Below, one piece after another: positions 1 through 9,630 of a DNA stretch of 64,000 bases (the stretch's first letter is position 1; the number at the start of each line of letters is the position of its first letter). The position numbers and the translations under genes were made by a program. The notes below the pieces were generated by a model. It saw nothing but the letters and a program-made list of their open reading frames with translations. It made no database searches and was not told the DNA's origin. The stretch is from Lentisphaerae bacterium GWF2_49_21 (GTDB taxonomy: Bacteria; Verrucomicrobiota; Lentisphaeria; Victivallales; GWF2-50-93): the NCBI GenBank assembly GCA_001804805.1, contig MHBH01000039.1:1-64000 (forward strand). The letters run 5' to 3'.

Positions 1-2
1 CC

Positions 3-110
3 AGCCTTGCCGGTGTCATTTCCATCGGCGACATACTGAAAAGCCTCCACGACGAGAAAAGCACCAAGATACGCTATCTTGAAAGCTATATTTCCGGCGG
101 GTACATGTGA
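3..110 (+). CDS. CBS-domain protein, C-terminal fragment
   Basis: The first reading frame is open from the window edge to a TGA at 108-110 and encodes 35 residues. They contain GVISIGDILKS, the signature strand-turn-helix that ends a CBS domain (usual form GIVSIGDVV), followed by a short C-terminal tail (YLESYISGGYM) of the kind found in small two-CBS proteins. CBS pairs bind adenosine nucleotides and regulate partner domains. Only the last part is in the window, so domain count and partner are unknown. The assignment rests on this single motif. Confidence 0.6.
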   Translation, partial: SLAGVISIGDILKSLHDEKSTKIRYLESYISGGYM

Positions 111-202
111 TCTCCCGAGAGGGAGGGCTAATTATTAAACGGCACCTCGACGTACGTAGCAGAATATAAGGGAGTTTTATAACCGGCATAGGAGTGATGA
201 AA

Positions 203-403
203 ATGGCGAAATTAAATGTCGACATGCAGGTTGTCCAGGATGCAAAAGATACCGGACATCCGGATATAGTTGGTGCGCTGTACGCTGAAGGAACAAAAGT
301 AATAAGCGCCGGCGGTGAAGTGTCCATAAAGGGCATTACAGGGACGACCTATACGATTTCACAGCAAAATGCCTGGGACAAATGGTACAAGGCCAATAAA
401 TAG
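203..403 (+). CDS. small hypothetical protein (66 aa)
   Basis: The ATG at 203 is preceded by AGGAG at 190-194 with 8-nt spacing, which fits better than the in-frame GTG (194) or ATG (197) that overlap this ribosome site. The product is 66 residues, soluble, with no signal peptide or membrane segment; it ends in a lysine- and tryptophan-rich tail (AWDKWYKANK). I do not recognise a family. Its last 68 bases overlap, on the other strand, the decayed 3' end of the nuclease gene, so the two meet tail to tail and the nuclease end was probably lost at this junction. Confidence 0.5.
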   Translation: MAKLNVDMQVVQDAKDTGHPDIVGALYAEGTKVISAGGEVSIKGITGTTYTISQQNAWDKWYKANK

Positions 404-827
404 GCTTCTGCTGATAGTGTCGATTGTGGCCGCCGCCCCAGTCCCCGTCGTTGAAGTCGTGCTTCATGGGAGTGATGTTGGACATGATAAAGGTTTCGTT
501 CAGCAGCTTCTGGTCACTCCTGAAGTCGGCGGATGGACACAGGTGTCCCCGGTCATAGCCGCTGTTCGTATAGTCGGAATTGTCTGCGCTCTGCGTGGGC
601 ACAAGGGGATCGGACTTGAAACCTGAGGGCCGCTTCGCAGTACCGTTCACCGTGTCCTTCGTGATCCTGTAGGCGACCCAGTCGGCCTGCTCATAGGATT
701 CATTGTACTTGAGGGTGTAGTTGGAATGCTTTACGATCTCGTCGCCGGGATTTATCCTAGGCAGCTCGTACTGCTGGGCGTATAAGACTGCTGGCAAGAA
801 GAAAATAGATACGATAAGCTTGTTCAT
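336..827 (-). pseudogene. truncated DNA/RNA non-specific endonuclease (NUC1 family)
   Basis: The frame starts with a signal peptide (MNKLIVSIFFLPAVLYAQ) and continues into a NUC1/EndoG-type nuclease. The catalytic DRGH motif is present in GYDRGHLCPSADF, as is the following FIMSNITPM segment. Family members continue with FN(R/K)G.W..LE and another 80-100 residues holding the metal-coordination helix and C-terminal sheet. Here homology stops at DFNDGDW (near base 425), and the remaining ~35 residues look random, overlapping the neighbouring gene. The enzyme would have been secreted and degraded nucleic acid; as it stands it lacks part of the catalytic fold. Treated as a truncated remnant, although a short protein could still be made. 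Confidence 0.65.
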
Positions 828-846
828 TGTCTTTTTTAGTCAACGC

Positions 847-2061
847 TTAGATCTTTACAGGAGGACGTTTATTAGAACGCTTCTTTAAACGTTCTAGTAG
901 ATTTTCAAGATTACCCATTAGCTCATCGTATAGAATAATATCCACATTCTTTAAGGATGAAGATAACAAGCGGAAGTCATCGTTCATTTTATTATCTATA
1001 AACTGACTACTGTTACCAACAACGATAAATCCTCGTGGACGGACTATCTTAACCTCAATTCCACACTTCTCATTAATTATTTCCCGTACTTCTAGGTCCT
1101 TTTTAACGAGCATCTGAACATACTTCTCTGTTTGTGAGATCGCTTTTGAAACCTCTACATCCCAGTAGTAATTATCTCGGCTATCATCGTGGCGAAGAAG
1201 ATTGGTAGTAGGTTTCTTAATTTCGTAAATATCAATATAACCGTAAACATTCACAAGCAAGAAGTCGGGATATTTACCACGAAGATCTACGCTGAGCTTC
1301 TCTACGACATTAACGTATGAGGTATTAAAAAGAAGGATGTATTTCTGAAGGAAGCGTTGCCAGTCAGCTTCAGAAAGATTTTTGTTTGCTAACCTTTTGC
1401 GGAACTCACCAATTACTGATTGCAGATAAATGCGCTCGTTGCGTCGTTTGGATTCCTCCGCTACCGTAATAGATGTGAAATCAATGTGCTTGTCCTCAAC
1501 TAAGGAAGCGTGAAGGCGAGCTATTGTTTCAATGTCAGCCTTGCTTAATATTTCGTGTGGATCATTTAATCCCGAAAACATTTTTGAGAGCTTATCTTCT
1601 TCATATGTATAGGCTGTAGATACTATATCGGACTTTTTGAAGTGTTTAGGAAATAATATGCCAAGGATATATGCTATATGTGAATTAGACTTCACATTTC
1701 GTTCATGCCGGATTTCGCGAAGCGGCTCGAGTATCCTAAGATAATCGGAATGATTCAGGTTGACTTTCCATGAAGTTTTTATTTTCCTCGCGTTTGTTGC
1801 TGTGGCTTTGCTAATTATTAGACTGATGCCGTCTCCAAAACCCTCGTTAAGAGCGGATGTCAAGTATGTCCCCGCTGGAGATGCAAAACCATACCCGTCC
1901 GATGAAAATCCTTTTGGCAACTTTGAAAAACCCGTAAACCTGACGCTTTTACACAATGAGTTAAATTTACAATCTGAAGCGGCATGATAAATACCTGTCA
2001 GCTTGCACTCGTCGAATTCATAGACTATTTTTCCAGTCTTTTTGCTATTGTGTGTTTTCAT
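847..2061 (-). CDS. sduA: Shedu immune nuclease family protein (DUF4263)
   Basis: The product has 404 residues. The C-terminal half carries the Shedu/DUF4263 core: LSEADWQRFLQKYILLF, then VEKLSVDLRGKYPDFLL, then YIDIYEIKKPTT. The D...EIKKP stretch is the PD-(D/E)xK-like nuclease centre (D of PDF, E and K of EIKKP), and it is followed by the helical VSKAISQTEKYVQ segment. The N-terminal half (about residues 1-200) is a variable region, as is usual for Shedu sensors. Shedu is an anti-phage DNA nuclease. The gene is a single transcription unit directly upstream of, and divergent from, the CRISPR-Cas locus, which supports a defence island. No strong ribosome site precedes the ATG at 2061. GC content is visibly lower than in the cas genes, suggesting separate acquisition. 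Confidence 0.85.
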   Translation of the reverse strand: MKTHNSKKTGKIVYEFDECKLTGIYHAASDCKFNSLCKSVRFTGFSKLPKGFSSDGYGFASPAGTYLTSALNEGFGDGISLIISKATATNARKIKTSWKVNLNHSDYLRILEPLREIRHERNVKSNSHIAYILGILFPKHFKKSDIVSTAYTYEEDKLSKMFSGLNDPHEILSKADIETIARLHASLVEDKHIDFTSITVAEESKRRNERIYLQSVIGEFRKRLANKNLSEADWQRFLQKYILLFNTSYVNVVEKLSVDLRGKYPDFLLVNVYGYIDIYEIKKPTTNLLRHDDSRDNYYWDVEVSKAISQTEKYVQMLVKKDLEVREIINEKCGIEVKIVRPRGFIVVGNSSQFIDNKMNDDFRLLSSSLKNVDIILYDELMGNLENLLERLKKRSNKRPPVKI

Positions 2062-2095
2062 GCGGGAAAGACTTGATGTTAGAATTTGAGTTGTG

Positions 2096-2125
2096 TTGTT
2101 GAGAAATGGATTAGAAATATATTAT
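2096..2125 (+). promoter_or_regulatory. putative promoter of the cas operon
   Basis: TTGTTG (2096-2101) and TATTAT (2120-2125) are 18 nt apart, inside the AT-rich 309-base gap between the Shedu start (2061) and the cas3 start (2371). This is the best sigma-70-like pair I find in the gap and would give a leader of about 235 nt before cas3. A 66-codon open frame at 2093-2293 in the gap has no homology I recognise and is probably not a gene. Nothing else was seen in the gap. Confidence 0.35.
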
Positions 2126-2370
2126 ATCTGTAAAGGACAATTAGGCAATTCGGAAAATGAAATAATGTTGTTAAATGGTTGCATGGACTTAAAATGTCCT
2201 ATATCCATATGCATAGTCATGTCCGGAAAACTACTAGTCAGTGGTGAAGCAAAAAATATTCCGTGTGAATGGAATTACCGGTTACAGCATTGATTTCACC
2301 TGACCAAGAGTTAATGTTCCAATGCAAGGACATTATACCACGCACGCTGAAGCATCTGCTAGGGGGCAAA

Positions 2371-4557
2371 GTGAAAAGATACGCGCACTCTTTGAAAAAC
2401 CAGCCTCAGGAATACTGGCAGCCTCTGGAAGTCCACCTTTCTGAAACCGCCCTGCTCGCCAAGGAATTCGCCACCTTGTTCAGTTCTGGGGATTGGGCCC
2501 ACAACGCAGCATGGCTCCATGACCTTGGCAAAGCCGATTCTTCATTCCAGGGATACCTGCTGAGGGAAAACGAACTCGACGATGCCGGCTACGATTCAGG
2601 CAGGATCAACCACTCATCGGCAGGTGCTGCACTGGCTGAACAGAAGCTGGGGCCTCTAGTCGGCCGAATACTCGCCTATATTGCAGCCGGACACCATGCC
2701 GGACTGCCGGACTGGTTCCCAAGTGATACAGGAAAAGCTGCCCTTCAGGTTCGTCTGGAGGAAGGAAAAGAAAACCTTATGCGCATCGAAAATTATGCGG
2801 AAGAAATTCTCAAGAGGCTTAGCCCCCTGCAGCGCCCACCGCCTTTTGTAAATTCAAAAGAAAAAAATTTCCATCTGTGGATCAGGATGCTGTATTCATG
2901 CCTGGTGGATGCCGACTTCCTCGATACCGAGGCGTTCATGAATCCGGCCCAGAAGCATGTCCGAAAAGGATATGGGAAACTGGATGAGCTCAAGCCCGCG
3001 TTTGATGTGTTTATGGACAGAAAAATTAAAGAAGCCCCAGGGACGGAAGTCAATATCATCCGTCGGGAGATACTTGGATATTGTCGGGAGGCATCACAGC
3101 TGCCGTCCGGACTGTTCTCCCTCACCGTTCCTACTGGCGGAGGCAAGACGCTCTCCAGCATGGCCTTCGCCATGGATCATGCCGTCAAGCATGGCAAGAG
3201 CCGTATCATATACGTAATCCCCTACACCAGCATAATAGAACAGACCGCCAGAGTACTGGGGGAAATATTCGGACCGGAGAATATTGTGGAACACCACAGC
3301 AACCTTGATCCTGAAAACGAGACCCAGCATTCGAGACTTGCCTCTGAGAACTGGGATGCTCCGATCATCGTGACCACAAATGTACAGTTCTTCGAATCCC
3401 TCTATGCTTCAAGGTCGGGCCGGTGCCGCAAGCTGCATAATATTGTAAACAGCGTGGTGATCCTGGATGAAGCCCAGCTGCTGAAGCCGGAACTTCTCAC
3501 CCCGTGCATCGATGCGATCAACCAGCTTGTCCGGCATTATGGCGTGACCATGCTTCTGTCTACGGCTACCCAGCCCGCTCCGCCTGGACTGGATCCGATG
3601 CGTGAAATCATCCCTCCGGCGGCAAACCTATACGGACGCCTCAGGCGCACCGAATTCACTATCCCTGACCTGAAAGTGTCCACTGGCTGGCCTGAACTGG
3701 CAGAACAGCTCTGTAAGCACGAACAGGTTCTCTGCATCGTCAACACGCGGCGGGACTGTTACGACTTGCATAGTATGATGCCTGAAGGGACAATACATCT
3801 TTCAGCGCTCATGTGCGGGGAGCACAAGTCAAAGGTGATATCGGAAATCAGACGGCTGCTCAATGAAGGACGCCCGGTTCGCGTCATCAGCACCCAGCTT
3901 GTTGAAGCTGGCGTTGATATTGACTTTCCCGTCGTATACCGGGCCCTTGCCGGCCTTGACTCCATCGCACAGGCCGCAGGCCGCTGCAACCGGGAAGGCA
4001 GGTTGAACAAGGAAAAGCGACTCGGTCAAGTACATGTTTTTGTCCCTCCCAAGCCGGCTCCACGGGGGCTGCTGCGGAAAGGTGAGGATACGACGAGGGA
4101 GCTATGCGCAATCTCCGGCCTTGATCCGCACCAGCCTGAATCCTTTACCCGCTACTTCAGCCTCTTCTATTCGAAAGTGAACGATACCGGTGACCGGTTC
4201 AATGACTGGCTCGTCAAGGATGCAAGTCCGGATCTCCATTTCCAATTCCGCACCGCCGCAGAGAACTTCAAGCTCATAGACGACCAGGCGCAGAGACCTG
4301 TGTTTGTCCGGTACGGAAAAGGAGGGGAACTGATTGAAAGTCTTCGCGCAACCGGACCTACCCGTGAAATCATGCGCAGGCTCCAGCGCTATACTGTGAA
4401 CATATCTGTCCGGATTCTGGAGCAGATGAAAATAACTGGGCAGGTTGAAGAAATTGGAGATGGATTCTTTGCGCAGGCCCTGCCAAGCCTGTATGACGAC
4501 ATGGTCGGACTTGATGTCTTCAGGGAAAATTTACCAGTGGAGGATTTAATACAATAA
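2371..4557 (+). CDS. cas3: CRISPR-associated helicase/nuclease Cas3 (type I-C)
   Basis: Cas3 is the effector that degrades DNA marked by Cascade. The N-terminal HD nuclease domain shows HLSETALLAKEF and WLHDLGKADSSFQGYL (HD near residue 50). The SF2 helicase has Walker A PTGGGKT (near 253), Walker B ILDEAQLL (near 366), LLSTATQP (near 397) and motif VI GRCNREG (near 540). The frame is open from 2269, but type I-C Cas3 proteins begin with a short Y-A-H-S-L lead into the HD domain. That matches the GTG at 2371 (KRYAHSLKNQPQEYWQPLE), preceded by AGGGGG at 2361-2366. From there it is 728 residues, a normal length. ATG 2269 is the alternative start. First gene of the cas operon; cas5c follows 19 nt later. 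Confidence 0.93.
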   Translation: MKRYAHSLKNQPQEYWQPLEVHLSETALLAKEFATLFSSGDWAHNAAWLHDLGKADSSFQGYLLRENELDDAGYDSGRINHSSAGAALAEQKLGPLVGRILAYIAAGHHAGLPDWFPSDTGKAALQVRLEEGKENLMRIENYAEEILKRLSPLQRPPPFVNSKEKNFHLWIRMLYSCLVDADFLDTEAFMNPAQKHVRKGYGKLDELKPAFDVFMDRKIKEAPGTEVNIIRREILGYCREASQLPSGLFSLTVPTGGGKTLSSMAFAMDHAVKHGKSRIIYVIPYTSIIEQTARVLGEIFGPENIVEHHSNLDPENETQHSRLASENWDAPIIVTTNVQFFESLYASRSGRCRKLHNIVNSVVILDEAQLLKPELLTPCIDAINQLVRHYGVTMLLSTATQPAPPGLDPMREIIPPAANLYGRLRRTEFTIPDLKVSTGWPELAEQLCKHEQVLCIVNTRRDCYDLHSMMPEGTIHLSALMCGEHKSKVISEIRRLLNEGRPVRVISTQLVEAGVDIDFPVVYRALAGLDSIAQAAGRCNREGRLNKEKRLGQVHVFVPPKPAPRGLLRKGEDTTRELCAISGLDPHQPESFTRYFSLFYSKVNDTGDRFNDWLVKDASPDLHFQFRTAAENFKLIDDQAQRPVFVRYGKGGELIESLRATGPTREIMRRLQRYTVNISVRILEQMKITGQVEEIGDGFFAQALPSLYDDMVGLDVFRENLPVEDLIQ

Positions 4558-4576
4558 CCAGAATGCGAGGTGCATC

Positions 4577-5284
4577 ATGAAAGGATTCTGTCTTGAGGTG
4601 AGCGGGGAATTCGCCTGCTTCACCCGGCCGGAGATGAAGGTTGAGCGCGTCAGCTACGACGTCATCACCCCGTCTGCGGCCAGGGCCATCTTTGATTTCA
4701 TACTGTGGAAGCCGGCGATACGCTGGCAGGTGGGGAAAATCGAGGTGCTGTCGCCCATACGTTGGGCATCCGTCCGCCGCAACGAGGTGGGGAAGGTCGC
4801 ATCACCGCGTGCGGAAAGCATCTTCATCGAGGACGAAAGGCAGCAGCGTGCGGCGCTCATATTGAGGGATGTAAGATACAGGCTCCATGCGGAGTTCGAA
4901 TATATTCCTCCCGACAAACGCGGAAAGGCCATGAACCCACTTCCGGAATGGATTGTAGATGCGGAGGAGAAGATCGAACTTAAAAAGGATGAGACGCCTG
5001 CAAAGTACGCGTCCATGTTCGAGAGACGGGCCAAAAAGGGGCAGTGCTTCAACCAGCCCTATCTGGGATGCCGGGAATTCTCATGCTCGTTCAAACTTGT
5101 CGGTCCTGAAGACGGGCCGGCAGTTTCCCCCAAGGAACTGGAAGGATCACGAGACCTTGGATGGATGCTCTATGACCTGGATTATACCGACAGCCAGAAC
5201 ATCAGGCCGCTTTTTTTCCGTGCGACCATGGTCAACGGAGTCATAGCCGTCCCCGGACGCAGATCGGAGGAGGTGAGAGGATGA
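4577..5284 (+). CDS. cas5c: Cas5c (Cas5d) pre-crRNA endoribonuclease, type I-C
   Basis: The 235-residue RAMP protein starts with the glycine-poor beta strand and F-x-R-P-E-M-K-VERVSYDVITPSAARAI segment typical of Cas5d, followed by the WKPAIRW and SPIRWASVRRNEV segments. In type I-C systems, which have no Cas6, Cas5 cuts the pre-crRNA within the repeat and then stays as the crRNA 5'-handle subunit of Cascade. The ATG at 4577 has an AGGTG-like site just upstream. Its stop overlaps the start of cas8c (ATGA at 5281-5284), so the two are translationally coupled. Confidence 0.92.
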   Translation: MKGFCLEVSGEFACFTRPEMKVERVSYDVITPSAARAIFDFILWKPAIRWQVGKIEVLSPIRWASVRRNEVGKVASPRAESIFIEDERQQRAALILRDVRYRLHAEFEYIPPDKRGKAMNPLPEWIVDAEEKIELKKDETPAKYASMFERRAKKGQCFNQPYLGCREFSCSFKLVGPEDGPAVSPKELEGSRDLGWMLYDLDYTDSQNIRPLFFRATMVNGVIAVPGRRSEEVRG

Positions 5285-6990
5285 TACTCCAAGCCCTCAA
5301 GCAGTACTACGACAGGAAGCCGGAACTCCCCCGCCTGGGATTCGAGGAGAAGGAGATCCCGTACATAATTGTCCTGGACAGGGAAGGCAGGCCTGCCAGC
5401 CTCAATCAGACATATGAAGGATCCGGCAAGGCCAGACGCGCCAAGCGGTATCTTGTCCCGCAGGCGGTAAAGAAGACCAGCGGCATCGCGTCCAACCTCC
5501 TGTGGGAAAACCCGGAATACGCCCTTGGCGTGAAAATAAAAGGTAAAAAGGCGCGTATCGCCGAACAGCATGAATTCTTCAAGAAGAGAATTGCAGACCT
5601 TGGCGACTTGAAGGATGACGGTCTCGCCGCCGTCAAAAAGTTCCTTGCTGAAAAGGACAAGGCATCCCTGCTGGAGCCTTTCGGAGAGACATGGAAACAG
5701 CTTTTGGAGGAAGGCGGCAACCTTACATTCCAGCTTGCCGGGGAAACTGGGATAGTCCTTGACAGTCCATTGATAAAGGATGCCATCCGGAGTGCCCTTT
5801 CAGAGGAGGGGCAGGAAAAGTCGATCTGCCTTGTCACCGGTGAAAGGGAACCGATGGAACGGCTGCACTCCTCAATAAAGGGCGTCTGGGGCGCGCAGTC
5901 GAGCGGAGCCAATATCCTATCGTTCAATCTTGATGCTTTCAATTCATACGGCAAGGCACAGGGGGCGAACGCGCCCGTGGGCAAGAGCTCAGCATTCGCC
6001 TACACGACGGCGCTCAACCATCTGCTGGACAAGGATTCGAAACAGAGGATACAGGTAGGAGATGCATCAACCGTGTTCTGGTCGGAAAAGACCACGGAGT
6101 TTGAACAGAAGCTGGCCGATTTCTTCGGAGAACCTCCGAAGGACGATCCCGACAGGAATACGCGCGCAGTAGAGAGCCTTTTCCGTTCTGCAGAGACCGG
6201 AGCTTTCTCCGAGGGGGAAGGCAATACGCGCTTCTATGTCCTCGGGTTGGCCCCCAACGCCTCACGCATATCCGTCCGTTTCTGGATCGTTGACACGGTT
6301 TCAGGGATGGCCGGAAAAATCCGGCAGCACTTCGAGGATCTGCGGATCGCGCATGGACAGAAGGGAAAGGACTCGTTCTCCCTGTTCCGCCTGCTTGTCT
6401 CCACGGCTTCACAGGGGAAAGCCGAGAACATTCCGCCCAACCTTGCCGGCGATACGATGCGTTCAATACTCGCAGGACTTCCATATCCTGCGACGCTCCT
6501 GCAGGCGGCCATCCGCCGCATTATCGCGGAGCATGACATCAGCCATGTGCGCGCCGCGCTGATAAAGGCATGCCTCAACCGCTCGATCAGATATTCAAAT
6601 TCAAATAAGGAAAAGGAGATCACCGTGAATCTTGATCCCAGCAGCACAAACATCGGATACCGCCTCGGTCGGCTTTTTGCGGTACTGGAGAAAATCCAGG
6701 AAGAGGCCAACCCCGGCATCAACGCGACAATACGGGACCGCTTTTATGGAGCCGCCTCAGGGGCGCCAGTGACCGTCTTCGGAAACCTCATGCGCCTGAA
6801 GAACCATCATCTCTCCAAGCTGGAGAATGCAGGCCGCCGGATCAATTTCGAAAAGATGATCGGTGAAATCCTGAGCGGCGTGGACGACTTCCCTCCGCAC
6901 CTGATCCTCGCCGACCAGGGACGTTTCGCCATCGGTTATTACCACCAGAAACAGGAATTCTACATCAAGAAATTAGACAAGTCAGAATAA
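5281..6990 (+). CDS. cas8c: Cas8c (Csd1) Cascade large subunit
   Basis: The 569-residue product begins [20 protein letters not shown], the standard Csd1 opening, and carries the conserved ICLVTGE segment and the [12 protein letters not shown] segment near the middle. The C-terminal region ([17 protein letters not shown] to the end) is the helical part that also exists as separate Cas11c. Cas8c recognises the PAM and starts R-loop formation. It overlaps cas5c by 4 bases and precedes cas7c by 25 bases. Length and order match type I-C. An internal ribosome site with a GTG start lies at 6613-6627 (see the Cas11c entry). Confidence 0.93.
   Translation: MILQALKQYYDRKPELPRLGFEEKEIPYIIVLDREGRPASLNQTYEGSGKARRAKRYLVPQAVKKTSGIASNLLWENPEYALGVKIKGKKARIAEQHEFFKKRIADLGDLKDDGLAAVKKFLAEKDKASLLEPFGETWKQLLEEGGNLTFQLAGETGIVLDSPLIKDAIRSALSEEGQEKSICLVTGEREPMERLHSSIKGVWGAQSSGANILSFNLDAFNSYGKAQGANAPVGKSSAFAYTTALNHLLDKDSKQRIQVGDASTVFWSEKTTEFEQKLADFFGEPPKDDPDRNTRAVESLFRSAETGAFSEGEGNTRFYVLGLAPNASRISVRFWIVDTVSGMAGKIRQHFEDLRIAHGQKGKDSFSLFRLLVSTASQGKAENIPPNLAGDTMRSILAGLPYPATLLQAAIRRIIAEHDISHVRAALIKACLNRSIRYSNSNKEKEITVNLDPSSTNIGYRLGRLFAVLEKIQEEANPGINATIRDRFYGAASGAPVTVFGNLMRLKNHHLSKLENAGRRINFEKMIGEILSGVDDFPPHLILADQGRFAIGYYHQKQEFYIKKLDKSE
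6625..6990 (+). CDS. cas11c: predicted Cas11c small subunit from an internal start in cas8c
   Basis: Inside cas8c, AAGGAG at 6613-6618 is followed after 6 nt by an in-frame GTG (6625), giving a 121-residue product [17 protein letters not shown]... with the same C-terminus as Cas8c. Established knowledge: type I-C Cascade contains a Cas11c small subunit made by internal initiation near the 3' end of cas8c, about 120 residues long and starting just before the [11 protein letters not shown] helix. Position, frame, length and ribosome site all agree. The start codon is inferred and has not been shown experimentally for this locus. Confidence 0.75.
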   Translation: MNLDPSSTNIGYRLGRLFAVLEKIQEEANPGINATIRDRFYGAASGAPVTVFGNLMRLKNHHLSKLENAGRRINFEKMIGEILSGVDDFPPHLILADQGRFAIGYYHQKQEFYIKKLDKSE

Positions 6991-7015
6991 AAAAACAAGG
7001 AAAGGAAAAGAAAAC

Positions 7016-7945
7016 ATGAATTCGATCAAGAACCGCTACGACTTTCTCCTCGTCTTCGACGTGAAAGACGGAAACCCCAACGGAGATCCCGACGCCGGCA
7101 ACCTGCCGAGGGTCGACGCCGAGACCGGATGCGGCCTCGTAACCGATGTCTGCCTCAAGCGCAAGGTCAGGAACTATGTCGACATGACCCAGCGTGACGC
7201 CAACAAGGGCATCAAACCCGGCTACGACATCTTCGTGCGTGAGAAGGCCGTGCTGAACAAGCTGATCGACGGGGCGTATCAGGCGCTGAAGATAAAGCTT
7301 GATGAAGCGCCGAAAGACGCGAAGGACGGTAAGAAGCGCAACAAGGAAGGTTCAGGACAGGGCAGCGAAATCGATCAGGCGCGCGTAAAGATGTGCGAGA
7401 CATATTATGACATCCGCACTTTCGGCGCCGTAATGGGAACAGGAGCCAACGCGGGACAGGTGCGTGGACCGGTACAACTGACTTTCGGCAGGTCGATCGA
7501 TCCCATAGTGACACAGGAACATTGCATAACCAGGATGGCGGTGACCAATGAGGCGGACGCGGAGAAGCAGGGCGGCGACAACCGCACGATGGGACGCAAG
7601 AACACAGTCCCATATGGCGCGTATGCCGCTCATGGATTCATCTCCGCGCACCTTGCCGCACAGACGGGATTCACGGACGATGACCTGAAACTCCTGTGGA
7701 GCGCCCTGGTCAGCATGTTCGAACATGATCATTCTGCGGCCAGGGGCATGATGTCCACGCAGAAGCTGATCGTCTTCAAACACGACTCAGCGCTAGGCTG
7801 CGCCCCTGCGCACAAGCTCTTTGAACTTGTTGGTATCAAGAGGAAGGACGGGAGCGCCGGACCGGCGAGAACGTTCAGCGACTATGCTGTGAGTATTGAC
7901 AAGAAGAATATTCCAAATGGCGTAGAACTGATTGAAATGCTCTAA
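7016..7945 (+). CDS. cas7c: Cas7c (Csd2) Cascade backbone subunit
   Basis: The 309-residue RAMP-superfamily protein has the Csd2/Cas7 opening [20 protein letters not shown], then [14 protein letters not shown], then [19 protein letters not shown], and the [14 protein letters not shown] segment. All are hallmark stretches of the type I-C/I-B Cas7 family. Multiple copies line the crRNA spacer in Cascade. A purine-rich site (AAGGAAAGG) lies at 6999-7007, before the ATG at 7016. cas4 follows 11 nt after the stop. Confidence 0.94.
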   Translation: MNSIKNRYDFLLVFDVKDGNPNGDPDAGNLPRVDAETGCGLVTDVCLKRKVRNYVDMTQRDANKGIKPGYDIFVREKAVLNKLIDGAYQALKIKLDEAPKDAKDGKKRNKEGSGQGSEIDQARVKMCETYYDIRTFGAVMGTGANAGQVRGPVQLTFGRSIDPIVTQEHCITRMAVTNEADAEKQGGDNRTMGRKNTVPYGAYAAHGFISAHLAAQTGFTDDDLKLLWSALVSMFEHDHSAARGMMSTQKLIVFKHDSALGCAPAHKLFELVGIKRKDGSAGPARTFSDYAVSIDKKNIPNGVELIEML

Positions 7946-7956
7946 GATGGGGAAAG

Positions 7957-8601
7957 ATGTATTTCGAAGATGATTACATCCAGCTCTCGGCATTGCAGCA
8001 CTTCCTTTTCTGCAGGAGGCAGTGTGCCCTTATCCATATAGAGCAGAACTGGCAGGAAAATAAATTTACAATTGAGGGCAAGATCCTGCATGAAAAGGCT
8101 GACGCTCAGTGTGCTAGACGCCAAGGCTCGGATGTAAAAATAGAATACGGCCTTCTTATCCGGTCCCGGGAACTGGGTCTTTCCGGCAAGGCTGATGTCG
8201 TTGAATTCCATAGGAGCGGAACACATGATTGGAATCCCTTTCCTGTAGAGTACAAAAGAGGAAAGCCAAAGGAAATAAGATGCGACGAGGTGCAGCTCTG
8301 CGCCCAGGCTCTTTGTCTTGAGGAGATGATGGGGGTTAAGATTCCATGCGGATTCCTCTACTATGGTAAGACGCGTCATAGGGATGATGTACTTTTTGAT
8401 GACGTCCTGAGGAAACTGACAATTCAAACGATATCGGATCTCCGTAAACTTATTGAAAGCAGGCGGACTCCGGAACCGGCCTATGAGAGGGAGAAATGCG
8501 ACAGCTGTTCAATGCTGGAACTGTGCATGCCGAAAGCGGCGGCGAAATCAGCTTCCGCCTATGTCAGGAAATGCCTGGAGGATAATGAAAAAGCTCCTTA
8601 A
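7957..8601 (+). CDS. cas4: Cas4 PAM-selecting 3'-5' exonuclease
   Basis: The 214-residue RecB-like nuclease carries one N-terminal cysteine in FCRRQC (near 18-22) and three C-terminal cysteines in CDSCSMLELC (181-190), which would hold a 4Fe-4S cluster. The nuclease core shows EGKILHEKAD (motif I histidine) and PVEYKRGKPK (catalytic E and K near 97-100). Cas4 trims prespacers and sets PAM and orientation together with Cas1-Cas2. The ATG at 7957 is preceded by GGGGAAAG. The 3' end overlaps cas1 by 17 bases. Confidence 0.92.
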   Translation: MYFEDDYIQLSALQHFLFCRRQCALIHIEQNWQENKFTIEGKILHEKADAQCARRQGSDVKIEYGLLIRSRELGLSGKADVVEFHRSGTHDWNPFPVEYKRGKPKEIRCDEVQLCAQALCLEEMMGVKIPCGFLYYGKTRHRDDVLFDDVLRKLTIQTISDLRKLIESRRTPEPAYEREKCDSCSMLELCMPKAAAKSASAYVRKCLEDNEKAP

Positions 8602-9610
8602 CACTCTTTTTGTGACAACCCAGGGTTCCTATCTTTCCAAGGAAGGCGAATCAGTCCTCGTGAACGTGGAAAGGGAAGTCAAGCTTCGCCTGCCCATACA
8701 TACAATCGGAGGGATTGTGTGCTTCGGACAGGTCTCCTGCAGTCCGGCGTTGATGGGGCTTTGCGCAGAAAAAAATGTCCTGCTTTCGTTCCTGAGCGAA
8801 CACGGGAAGTTTCTTGCACGGATACATGGTCCTGTTTCTGGCAATGTCCTGCTCCGAAAGGCGCAGTATAAGATGTCCGATGACAATGCGGGATCCGCAC
8901 AGGTCGCAAGATCTGTCCTGACAGGGAAACTCTGCAACTGCCGCACCGTTCTCCAGAGATATCTCCGAGATCATGGAGAAAGCTCAACAGAGGTGGGGAT
9001 TGTGTCAAGGAGAATAGACCAACATATTGAACGGCTGAATGGGATATCGGATTTGGAATCCCTGAGAGGGATAGAGGGGGATTCCGCAAGGGCTTATTTC
9101 TCAGTTTTCGGCAACCTCATAACAGCACAGAAGACGGATTTCGTATTCCAGGGGAGGAACAGGAGACCTCCAATGGACAACACAAATGCCCTTCTGTCGT
9201 TCGTCTATACCTTGCTTGTCCACGATGTACAGGCCGCTCTTGAGACTGTCGGGCTTGACCCGGCAGTGGGCTTCCTGCACAGGGACAGGCCGGGCCGACC
9301 CGGTCTCGCCCTTGATCTCATGGAGGAGCTGAGGCCGTTTTTTGCAGACAGGATTGTACTGTCACTGATCAATCTCCAAAGGGTGAATGGAAAAGGTTTC
9401 AGGAAGATGGAAGGAGGAGCTGTTGTCATGGACGACACCACCCGTAAAGAAGTCCTCGTAGCCTATCAGGAACGGAAAAAGGATGAACTGACTCATCCGT
9501 TCATTGATGAAAAAATATATGTCGGAATGATCCCATATGTGCAGGCATTGCTTTTTGCTAGGTTCATCAGGGGCGATTTGGATGCCTATCCGCCTTTTAT
9601 CTGGAAATAA
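8585..9610 (+). CDS. cas1: Cas1 integrase (type I-C)
   Basis: The ATG at 8585 has GGAGG at 8577-8581 and gives 341 residues beginning KKLLNTLFVTTQGSYLSKEG, the usual type I-C Cas1 start. The frame is open further upstream inside cas4, but that part is not Cas1-like. The catalytic metal ligands are visible: E in RGIEGDSARAYF (near 162), H in GFLHRDRPGRP (near 230) and D/E in LALDLMEELRP (near 243-248). Together with Cas2 it inserts new spacers at the leader end of the array. Overlaps cas4 by 17 bases. Confidence 0.94.
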   Translation: MKKLLNTLFVTTQGSYLSKEGESVLVNVEREVKLRLPIHTIGGIVCFGQVSCSPALMGLCAEKNVLLSFLSEHGKFLARIHGPVSGNVLLRKAQYKMSDDNAGSAQVARSVLTGKLCNCRTVLQRYLRDHGESSTEVGIVSRRIDQHIERLNGISDLESLRGIEGDSARAYFSVFGNLITAQKTDFVFQGRNRRPPMDNTNALLSFVYTLLVHDVQAALETVGLDPAVGFLHRDRPGRPGLALDLMEELRPFFADRIVLSLINLQRVNGKGFRKMEGGAVVMDDTTRKEVLVAYQERKKDELTHPFIDEKIYVGMIPYVQALLFARFIRGDLDAYPPFIWK

Positions 9611-9630
9611 ATTTACAGAGGTAAATTAAA

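Noticed and set aside
16-336. 106-codon frame on the minus strand at the window start
   Set aside because: Lies opposite the CBS fragment and the small plus-strand gene; composition is that of an antisense shadow.
369-626. 85-codon plus-strand frame opposite the truncated nuclease
   Set aside because: Antisense shadow; the minus-strand frame carries the DRGH motif and signal peptide.
1760-1987. 75-codon plus-strand frame inside the Shedu gene
   Set aside because: Antisense shadow of a clear gene.
2093-2293. 66-codon frame between Shedu and cas3
   Set aside because: No ribosome site, no recognisable motif, overlaps the likely cas promoter.
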